A DNA stretch of 5,051 nucleotides, taken from an uncultured Porphyromonas sp. Lineage in GTDB: Bacteria; Bacteroidota; Bacteroidia; Bacteroidales; Porphyromonadaceae. Below, one piece after another: positions 1 to 5,051 of this stretch. The stretch spans positions 1 to 5,051 of the forward strand of contig NZ_CAKRLH010000116.1 of the NCBI RefSeq assembly GCF_934359325.1. Reading direction: 5' to 3'. Position 1 is the stretch's first letter. Each line of letters opens with the position of its first letter. Made by a program: the position numbers and the translations under genes. Under the pieces are notes generated by a model. That model saw only the letters and a program-made list of their open reading frames with translations. It searched no databases and had not been told where the DNA came from.

Positions 1-870
1 GAGATGAGACGAAACGGTCTCCTCTACGCCGATCCGGGCGAGGATCGCCGACCGATCACCTGGATGGGAACCATGCTCGACGGCGCAGCGGTCGTGGATC
101 GACGGGGCTATATCGTGGAGTACAATGCTCTCTGGTATAATGCCCTCTGCTTCTATCGCTTCCTCTACGACCTGCAGGGGGATGAGGAGGTGACGGAGCT
201 GATCGATCAGGTGCGTGAGAGCTTTATCCGGACCTTTGTCAATGAGCACGGCTACCTGCTCGACTATGTGGCCGACGGTCGTCCGCTCGACTGGAGCGTC
301 CGCCCGAGTCAGATCATCGCTGTGGGACTGACCTACTCGCCCATGTCGCGCAAGCTGCAGCGGTCCGTCCTCGACTATGTGACCAAGGAGCTACTGACGC
401 CCAAGGGACTTCGCTCGCTCTCACCCGTCAGTCCGCTCTATAAGGGCTTCTCAGGCGGCAATCAGAGGGAGCGCTACTACGCTTATGTACAGGGCGGAGC
501 GTGGCCGTGGACACTTTACTATTACCTCAGTGCCTATCTGAAGCTCTTCAAGCGTACCGGTCTCTTCTTCGTCGATCGGATGCTGATCCCCTTTGAGGAA
601 GAGCTTAGCCTCAATGGCATCGGCACCATCTCCGAGATCTATGACGGCACCCCGCCATACAGGGGACGGAGCGACCTCTCCTTCATGATGAGCGTCTCGG
701 CTATCCTCCGCATCGTGAATCGTATGGTGGAGTACAAGAGTATCTGGGACGAGGAGGGAGACCTCTATGACTCCTTCCTCAGTATGACCTCTCACCACTC
801 GTCCTCGCCTGATCAGGGTCGTGGCGGTGCGGATGAGGAGGCCGCAGTGACGGAAGAGCGCAAGGATTAA
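1..870 (+). CDS. Glycogen debranching enzyme, C-terminal part (5' end outside window)
   Basis: This is the C-terminal catalytic part of an amylo-alpha-1,6-glucosidase (GDE_C-type alpha/alpha-barrel), which removes alpha-1,6 branch stubs from cytoplasmic glycogen. The frame is open from base 1, so the ATG at 4 is an internal Met. About 289 residues are visible of a protein usually near 650. Counting the first Glu as residue 1, family landmarks are GLLYAD (6-11), TWMGT (20-24), VEYNALWYNAL (39-49), RPSQI, GGAWPWTLYYY and ISEIYDG with Glu212. Known bacterial and eukaryotic relatives usually read TWMD where this protein has TWMG, so a residue thought to be catalytic may be missing. The canonical AQAWSVAE-like segment after the Glu is also changed, to LSFMMSVSAIL. 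The last ~25 residues are a hydrophilic, acidic, probably disordered tail. The GT4 gene follows after 25 bp, indicating co-transcription. The family call is firm; activity is uncertain. Confidence 0.9.
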   Translation, partial: EMRRNGLLYADPGEDRRPITWMGTMLDGAAVVDRRGYIVEYNALWYNALCFYRFLYDLQGDEEVTELIDQVRESFIRTFVNEHGYLLDYVADGRPLDWSVRPSQIIAVGLTYSPMSRKLQRSVLDYVTKELLTPKGLRSLSPVSPLYKGFSGGNQRERYYAYVQGGAWPWTLYYYLSAYLKLFKRTGLFFVDRMLIPFEEELSLNGIGTISEIYDGTPPYRGRSDLSFMMSVSAILRIVNRMVEYKSIWDEEGDLYDSFLSMTSHHSSSPDQGRGGADEEAAVTEERKD

Positions 871-895
871 GCACCATTAGCAAGACAGAAATCGT

Positions 896-2158
896 ATGAA
901 AGCACTTATGCTTGGCTGGGAGTTTCCCCCTCATATCTCCGGAGGTCTCGGGACTGCTACCTACGGCATCACGAAGGGGCTCTCCTCGCAGAAGGATATG
1001 GACATTACCCTGGTGCTGCCCGCTCCGTCCGGAGATGAGGACACCTCTTATATGAGGATCATCGGAGCTAGTGAGGTGCCGATCGTCTACCATGATCCCT
1101 CGAGAGAGTATCTCGAGCAGCGGATCGGTCGCGTGATGAGTCCGGATGAGTACTACCACCTGAGGGACCATATCTATGCGGACTTCAGGTATATGCTGAC
1201 GGACGATATAGGGTGCATCCAGTTCTCCGGGAAGTATGGGGACAACCTGATCGACGAGATCAATAACTACTCCATCGTCACCGGCGTGATCGCCAGAGCC
1301 GACCACTACGACCTGATACATGCCCACGACTGGGTCACCTATCCTGCAGGTATCCACGCCAAGCAGGTCCTCGGCGTGCCACTGGTGATCCATGTCCACG
1401 CTACCGACTTTGATCGCAGCCGCGGTAATGTCAATCCTACCGTCTACGCCATAGAGAAGGACGGTATGGACCATGCCGATCATATCATGTGTGTGAGCGA
1501 ACTGACCCGCCGGACCGTGATCGAGAAGTATCATCAGGATCCCTCCAAGGTGACCGCCGTACACAATGCCGTGATACCGCTCGAGGACTCGATCCTCAAT
1601 ATCCCGGACAAGAGGGGCGTAAAGGATAAGGTGATCACCTTCCTCGGTCGTCTGACGATGCAGAAGGGACCTGAGTACTTCGTGGAGGCGGCAGCGCGTG
1701 TGCTGGCTAAGAAGCGTGACGTCCGCTTCGTGATGGCCGGCAGCGGAGATATGATGGATGAGATGATCCGCCTCGTGGCGGAGAAGCGCATCTCGGACCG
1801 CTTCCACTTCACCGGCTTCATGAAGGGTCGTCAGGTGTACGAGGTGTACCATGCCAGCGATGTCTACGTGATGCCCTCGGTGTCGGAGCCCTTTGGCATC
1901 ACGCCCCTCGAGGCGATGCAGTGCGGCGTCCCCTGTATCATCTCCAAGCAGTCCGGCTGCTCCGAGATACTCACTTACGCGATCAAGCTCGACTACTGGG
2001 ATGTCGATGCGATGGCGGATGCGATGTACGCCCTCGTCACCTATCCGGCACTTCACGACCTCCTCTCTCAGCGAGGGCTGGACGAGGTGGCCGGGATCAC
2101 GTGGGATAATGTGGCGCTCAAGATACGCGGTCTCTATGACCAGGTCCTTGGACGATGA
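896..2158 (+). CDS. GT4-family glycosyltransferase, putative glycogen synthase
   Basis: A complete 420-residue retaining GT-B glycosyltransferase, probably extending alpha-1,4-glucan chains from a nucleotide sugar in the cytoplasm. The N-terminal Rossmann half has the glycogen-synthase-like opening WEFPPHISGGLGTATYG (residues 8-24), with the Gly-rich acceptor/donor loop at 15-19. HAHDW follows at 142-146, then HVHATDFDRS. The C-terminal half has FLGRLTMQKGPEYF, with Arg252 and Lys257 at the positions that bind the donor phosphates. The E-x7-E motif is complete, with Glu331 in EPFGITPLE and Glu339. No signal peptide or membrane segment is visible. ATG 896 is the only sensible start because TAG at 878-880 lies in frame just upstream; no Shine-Dalgarno sequence is seen, as usual in Bacteroidota. 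Sitting between a debranching enzyme and a GH57 gene, it is best read as the glycogen synthase of this locus. GT4 is broad, so another glucan or sugar acceptor cannot be excluded from sequence alone. Confidence 0.88.
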   Translation: MKALMLGWEFPPHISGGLGTATYGITKGLSSQKDMDITLVLPAPSGDEDTSYMRIIGASEVPIVYHDPSREYLEQRIGRVMSPDEYYHLRDHIYADFRYMLTDDIGCIQFSGKYGDNLIDEINNYSIVTGVIARADHYDLIHAHDWVTYPAGIHAKQVLGVPLVIHVHATDFDRSRGNVNPTVYAIEKDGMDHADHIMCVSELTRRTVIEKYHQDPSKVTAVHNAVIPLEDSILNIPDKRGVKDKVITFLGRLTMQKGPEYFVEAAARVLAKKRDVRFVMAGSGDMMDEMIRLVAEKRISDRFHFTGFMKGRQVYEVYHASDVYVMPSVSEPFGITPLEAMQCGVPCIISKQSGCSEILTYAIKLDYWDVDAMADAMYALVTYPALHDLLSQRGLDEVAGITWDNVALKIRGLYDQVLGR

Positions 2159-2203
2159 TAATACCTCTTATGAATAACCTCCCTGCTAGATAAACTACTC
2201 ACC

Positions 2204-3538
2204 ATGGATAAGAAAAAACTCTGCCTCGTCTTCCAGCTGCATCAGCCCTTTCGTCTGAAGCGCTACCGATTCTTCGACATAGGCAACGACCACTACTACT
2301 TCGACGACTTCCTCAATGAGCAGTATATGAGATCCGCCGCTGAGCGATCCTATCTGCCGGCCAATCAGATGATCTACGACCTGATCCAGCAGACTAAGGG
2401 CAAGGTCAAGGTCGCCTTCGCCATCTCCGGCACCGCTCTGGACCAGATCGAGATGTACACGCCGGAGCTGATCGACAGCTTCCGTAAGCTCACCGAGACG
2501 GGGTGTGTGGAGCTCCTGGCAGAGCCCTACGCCCACAGTCTCTCCTCTCTGGCGCCGTCCAAGGCGGAGTTTAAGGGTCAGGTGGGGATGCATGTCACGG
2601 CTCTCAAGGCGATCTTCGATTACGAGCCTAAGGTGCTGCGCAATACAGAGCTCCTCTACGATGATGACATCGCACTGGCAGTGGCAGAGATGGGATTTCA
2701 TGGGATGCTCACCGAGGGCGCTAAGCATGTGCTGGGGTGGAAGAGTCCCGACTTCGTCTACCAGAGTGCGGTAGTGCCAGAACTCCATCTCCTGATGCGC
2801 CACGCCGCACTGTCTGAGGATCTCTCTCGGCGCTTCTGCGATCAGAGCTGGGACGAGTATCCGCTGACAGCGGACAAGTACGCCTCTTGGCTCGCTGATC
2901 GGGGCAAGGGGGAGCAGGTGACCTATCTCGACATGAGCTACGACGTACTGGGCAATCTCTGTCCCGCGTCATCGGGGATCTTCGACTTCTTCCGCGCTCT
3001 ACCGGAGTACATCGACCGTGCCGGGCTGGAGATGGCGACACCGTCCGAGGTCTTTGCGCAGCTCCGACCAGAGGATGAGATCAGCGTCCTGGACACCATC
3101 TCCTGGTCGGAGGAGGAGAAGACGACGAAGTCCTGGCTCGGCAATATCCTCCAGCAGGAGGCCTTCGGCAAGCTGGTGGAGTGGACTGAGCGGACCCGTA
3201 TGAGCGGTAACAGGAGGATCAAGCAGGACTGGGCCTACCTCCAGAGCAGCGACCACTTCCTCTATATGTCCACAGCTATGGAGAATAAGGACTCAGGTCT
3301 CTACAGTCCCTACAGCAGTCCCTACGACGCCTTCAATAATTATATGAATGTGCTGAGTGACTTCCACCTCCGCGTGGAGGAGGAGTATCCCAGCTCGATC
3401 GAGAATGAGGAGCTTAATGCCCTCCTAAAAACGATCGAGAACCAGGGCGAGGAGATCACCGCACTGCAGGAGGAGCTCCATAAGCTAAGGGCAGAAAAAC
3501 CGGCCAAGCGCACCGGTACCACCAAGAAAGCGAAGTAA
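2204..3538 (+). CDS. GH57 alpha-amylase-like protein, catalytic acid apparently lost
   Basis: A complete 444-residue cytoplasmic protein of glycoside hydrolase family 57. Conserved regions appear in order: HQPF (His13-Phe16); AISGTALDQIE; ELLAEPYAHSLSSL; VLRNTELLYDDD, with Glu149 at the nucleophile position, then MLTEGAKHVLG; the region-4 equivalent YLDMSYDVLGN (241-251); and LQSSDHFLYMST near the end of the catalytic domain. Active alpha-amylase-type members read roughly MDYETFGEHQ in region 4, with the Asp as general acid. Aligned on the following GIF motif, this protein has Ser245 there and lacks the GEHQ signature. It therefore resembles the amylase-like GH57 homologues with an incomplete catalytic pair known from Bacteroidota. 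It may bind glucan or regulate rather than hydrolyse. The C-terminal ~45 residues form a likely short coiled coil and a Lys-rich tail. ATG 2204 is supported by an in-frame TGA at 2171 and no better start between. The gene is in the glycogen operon, 45 bp after the GT4 gene and 18 bp before ilvE. Confidence 0.9.
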   Translation: MDKKKLCLVFQLHQPFRLKRYRFFDIGNDHYYFDDFLNEQYMRSAAERSYLPANQMIYDLIQQTKGKVKVAFAISGTALDQIEMYTPELIDSFRKLTETGCVELLAEPYAHSLSSLAPSKAEFKGQVGMHVTALKAIFDYEPKVLRNTELLYDDDIALAVAEMGFHGMLTEGAKHVLGWKSPDFVYQSAVVPELHLLMRHAALSEDLSRRFCDQSWDEYPLTADKYASWLADRGKGEQVTYLDMSYDVLGNLCPASSGIFDFFRALPEYIDRAGLEMATPSEVFAQLRPEDEISVLDTISWSEEEKTTKSWLGNILQQEAFGKLVEWTERTRMSGNRRIKQDWAYLQSSDHFLYMSTAMENKDSGLYSPYSSPYDAFNNYMNVLSDFHLRVEEEYPSSIENEELNALLKTIENQGEEITALQEELHKLRAEKPAKRTGTTKKAK

Positions 3539-3556
3539 GAGCAAGAGAGCAAAGCA

Positions 3557-4582
3557 ATGCCACAAGAAGAGACCGACTGGGAGTCACTGACTTTCGGTTA
3601 CTATCCGACGGACTATAACGTACGGAGCTATTACTCTAAGGGGGAGTGGAGCAAGCCTGAGCTGTGTGCTGACCCCACCATATCGGTTCATCTGGCAGCA
3701 ACGGGACTCAATTATGGTCAGCAGGCCTTTGAGGGACTCAAGGCTTTCCGCTGCCGGGATGGTCGGGTCTGTCTCTTCCGACCCGAGGAAAATGCCCATC
3801 GGCTACAGAGCTCCTGCGCCGGGATCATGATGCCGGAGGTGCCGGAGGAGCTCTTCCTGGAGGCTTGCCATATGGTGGTGAAGCATAATAGCCGCTTTGT
3901 CCCGCCCTATGGCACGGGTGCTGCCCTCTACCTAAGACCTCTCGTCATCGGTATAGGGCCACATGTCGGCGTGAGCGAGAGCAGCGAGTACCTCTTCTCG
4001 ATCTATGCTTGTCCGGTAGGACCCTACTTCACGCGCGGAGTCACCTCCGTCCCGGTAGTGATCCAGCGCTCTTACGACCGAGCTGCCCCGCGCGGCACCG
4101 GGAGGTTCAAGGTGGGCGGAAACTATGCCGCCTCCTTCCGCGCAATGCATGAGGCCTATGAGGAGGGCTATGCCGGGGGATGCCTTTTCTTGGATCCTCA
4201 GGAGAAGAAGTACATCGACGAGTGCGGGTCAGCCAATTTCTTCGGCATCAGAGGGAAGTCCTACATTACTCCCCGCTCCGAGTCGATCCTCGCCTCGGTG
4301 ACCAACGACAGCCTGATGACCATCGCCGGCGACCTCGGTCTGTCGGTGGAGCGCCGTCCTCTGCCTGTGGAGGAGCTCAGCACCCTCAATGAAGCGGCAG
4401 CCTGTGGCACCGCCGCAGTTATCTGTCCCATCAGCAAGATTGTCGACCTCGATACCGGCATCATATACGACTACGGCAGTGAGCCCGGTCCGATCTGCCG
4501 AGAGCTCTACGACCACCTCACAGGCATACAGACCGGTAGGCTCCCCGATCGTCACGGCTGGCTGACGGCGGTCGACCTGTAG
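3557..4582 (+). CDS. ilvE: Branched-chain amino acid aminotransferase (IlvE)
   Basis: A complete 341-residue fold-type IV PLP aminotransferase that interconverts leucine, isoleucine and valine with their 2-oxo acids, using glutamate/2-oxoglutarate, in the cytoplasm. Landmarks are LNYGQQAFEGLKAF near residue 52, RPEENAHRLQSS, and GTGRFKVGGNYAAS, where Lys185 should form the Schiff base with PLP. Next come DECGSANFFGI, where Glu222 should contact the pyridine nitrogen, and the phosphate-binding CGTAAVICP loop with Thr285. Length and motif order match the longer (about 340-residue) BCAT type common in Bacteroidota; no key residue looks lost. The gene begins 18 bp after the GH57 stop, in the same reading frame, with a purine-rich spacer and no promoter-like element, so it is probably co-transcribed with the glycogen genes. 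No leader peptide or T-box-like element precedes it. D-amino acid or 4-amino-4-deoxychorismate enzymes share the fold but are shorter and lack this pattern. Confidence 0.95.
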   Translation: MPQEETDWESLTFGYYPTDYNVRSYYSKGEWSKPELCADPTISVHLAATGLNYGQQAFEGLKAFRCRDGRVCLFRPEENAHRLQSSCAGIMMPEVPEELFLEACHMVVKHNSRFVPPYGTGAALYLRPLVIGIGPHVGVSESSEYLFSIYACPVGPYFTRGVTSVPVVIQRSYDRAAPRGTGRFKVGGNYAASFRAMHEAYEEGYAGGCLFLDPQEKKYIDECGSANFFGIRGKSYITPRSESILASVTNDSLMTIAGDLGLSVERRPLPVEELSTLNEAAACGTAAVICPISKIVDLDTGIIYDYGSEPGPICRELYDHLTGIQTGRLPDRHGWLTAVDL

Positions 4583-4661
4583 CTCCCCTGTGATCCGACC
4601 CATCACCGAGATCATCAGGTATCCCAGGGTCACCTCTCACCTCGGAGGATGTGGGGTATAT

Positions 4662-4721
4662 CTATTACCGGTATTAGTTTTCTCTATTACCGGTATTAGT
4701 GAAGCCTATTAGCGGTAATAG
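4662..4721. repeat. Three 16-bp near-palindromes at exact 22-bp spacing
   Basis: Units at 4662-4677, 4684-4699 and 4706-4721 start exactly 22 bp apart with 6-bp spacers. Units 1 and 2 are identical (CTATTACCGGTATTAG); unit 3 is CTATTAGCGGTAATAG. Each is a 16-bp inverted repeat with one mismatched pair, and the majority consensus CTATTACCGGTAATAG is a perfect palindrome. The next 22-bp step, 4728-4743, keeps the left half (6 of 8 bases, including TACCG) but not the right. Two-turn phasing of dyads suggests binding of a dimeric protein on one DNA face. An iteron-like or dispersed intergenic repeat is an alternative. The repeat pattern is directly seen; its function is inferred. Confidence 0.85.
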
Positions 4722-4729
4722 ATTTTACC
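4684..4729 (+). terminator. Possible transcript-end hairpin downstream of ilvE
   Basis: Palindrome units 2 and 3 can pair as a 16-bp stem with two internal mismatches (14 of 16 pairs) around the loop TGAAGC, followed by ATTTTACC. This could end the glycogen-ilvE transcript about 100 nt after the ilvE stop. The T-run is short (four) and the stem is AT-rich at its base, so it is a weak intrinsic terminator. The same bases may instead serve as protein-binding dyads, and unit 1 could compete for pairing. Confidence 0.35.
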
Positions 4730-4859
4730 AATACCGACATCGGTCGGAGGGTGTCTTGGACGCCGTGAAAAGCTGTGCCCCTATTTCATAAGTCCTTCGT
4801 TACTATTGCACACCCTGTGAGAGGGAGAAAATGCGGGAACGTAATTGGGCAAAAATCAG

Positions 4860-4867
4860 TACCTTTG
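4860..4867 (+). promoter_or_regulatory. Bacteroidota-type -7 element (TACCTTTG) of pyrF
   Basis: TACCTTTG matches the TAnnTTTG -7 consensus of the primary sigma factor in Bacteroidota. It lies 26 bp before the pyrF ATG, which would give a transcript start near 4874 and a leader of about 20 nt. No TTG sits at the usual ~19-21 bp spacing upstream; the nearest, at 4845-4847, is only 12 bp away. The -33 half is therefore weak or absent. Confidence 0.6.
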
Positions 4868-4893
4868 CTCGAATAAAATACGGATACTGAGAT

Positions 4894-5051
4894 ATGAATA
4901 AGCAGCAACTCGTCGAACAGATAAGACGAAAGAAGTCTTTCCTCTGTGTCGGCCTGGATAGTGACTCCACCCTTCTCCCTCCGCACCTTCCTCAGACTGC
5001 CGAGGGGGTACTGACCTTTAATAAAGCGATCATAGATGCCACGGCAGACCT
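4894..5051 (+). CDS. pyrF: Orotidine 5'-phosphate decarboxylase, N-terminal part (3' end outside window)
   Basis: The first 52 complete codons of PyrF, which decarboxylates orotidine 5'-phosphate to UMP, the last step of de novo pyrimidine synthesis, in the cytoplasm. The N-terminus [20 protein letters not shown] is followed by [13 protein letters not shown] and then [20 protein letters not shown] is the first beta strand of the TIM barrel with the substrate-binding Asp. The FNKAIIDAT stretch is typical of the longer (~270-residue) PyrF subfamily found in Bacteroidota. The catalytic Lys/Asp cluster lies beyond the window. TGA at 4888-4890 is in frame directly upstream, so ATG 4894 is fixed as the start. 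The gene has its own -7 element and a 311-bp gap from ilvE, so it is probably transcribed separately. Truncation is due to the window edge only. Confidence 0.93.
   Translation, partial: MNKQQLVEQIRRKKSFLCVGLDSDSTLLPPHLPQTAEGVLTFNKAIIDATAD

Larger units (their letters stand above)
4583..4893 (+). other. Intergenic region between ilvE and pyrF
   Basis: A 311-bp gap without a credible gene. The first ~80 bp, up to 4661, show no clear signal. The middle, 4662-4743, is an AT-richer block holding the phased palindrome array. From 4744 to about 4859 nothing is recognised. The last ~35 bp contain the pyrF -7 element and a short leader. A 19-codon frame from ATG 4831 to TGA 4888 is visible, but it spans the predicted promoter and is not accepted as a gene. 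Confidence 0.8.

Noticed and set aside
4..6. ATG at base 4 as the true start of the first gene
   Set aside because: The frame is open to the window edge, and the visible protein starts in the middle of the debranching-enzyme catalytic domain, so the real start lies upstream.
779..2056. A 425-codon open frame on the - strand opposite the GT4 gene
   Set aside because: Its protein is rich in His, Asp and Arg with no recognisable domain, and it mirrors the codon bias of the clearly real GT4 gene on the other strand. It is a shadow frame.
4631..4655. CCTCGGAGG dyad as the ilvE terminator
   Set aside because: The arms are four bases with a one-base centre, too short to fold, and no T-run follows.
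4662..4743. The 22-bp repeat as plasmid-type iterons or a small CRISPR array
   Set aside because: There is no replication gene nearby and the flanks are chromosomal housekeeping genes. The 6-bp spacers are far too short for CRISPR and the repeats are palindromic dyads.
4831..4890. A 19-codon frame just before pyrF, a possible leader peptide
   Set aside because: It spans the predicted -7 element, so it would lie upstream of or across the transcript start, and it shows no run of regulatory codons or hairpin.
4786..4986. A 66-codon - strand frame across the gap and the pyrF start
   Set aside because: It overlaps the well-supported pyrF N-terminus and its promoter, and its product has no family features.

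Overview
The window looks like chromosomal DNA from a member of the Bacteroidota, most likely Porphyromonas or a close relative. The evidence is a tandem set of glycogen-metabolism genes (debranching enzyme, GT4 glycosyltransferase, GH57 protein) arranged as known in Bacteroides-type genomes, no Shine-Dalgarno-like sequence before any start, a TAnnTTTG-type -7 element before the last gene, and a PyrF N-terminus of the type usual in that phylum. The genus is a guess from overall resemblance. Nothing suggests phage, plasmid or insertion-sequence DNA.

Layout, all on the + strand: (1) 1-870, the C-terminal part of a glycogen debranching enzyme whose 5' part lies outside the window; (2) 896-2158, a complete GT4 glycosyltransferase, probably a glycogen synthase; (3) 2204-3538, a complete GH57 alpha-amylase-like protein that keeps the family's nucleophile Glu but appears to have Ser in place of the general-acid Asp; (4) 3557-4582, a complete branched-chain amino acid aminotransferase (IlvE); (5) 4583-4893, a 311-bp non-coding gap; (6) 4894 to the end, the first 52 codons of orotidine 5'-phosphate decarboxylase (PyrF).

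Genes 1-4 are separated by only 25, 45 and 18 bp with no visible terminator or promoter between them, so they probably form one operon. The first three plausibly build, trim and manage intracellular glycogen. IlvE appears to be a co-transcribed passenger from amino acid metabolism. pyrF seems to start a new transcription unit with its own -7 element.

The least ordinary structure is in the ilvE-pyrF gap: three 16-bp near-palindromes with consensus CTATTACCGGTAATAG, spaced exactly 22 bp start to start, plus a decayed fourth unit in the same phase. Neighbouring copies can also pair as a hairpin followed by a short T-run, so the block may be an operator cluster, a transcript end, or a copy of a dispersed repeat. 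No undescribed multi-gene system was found. The main points to follow up are this array and the apparent active-site losses in the GH57 and debranching proteins.
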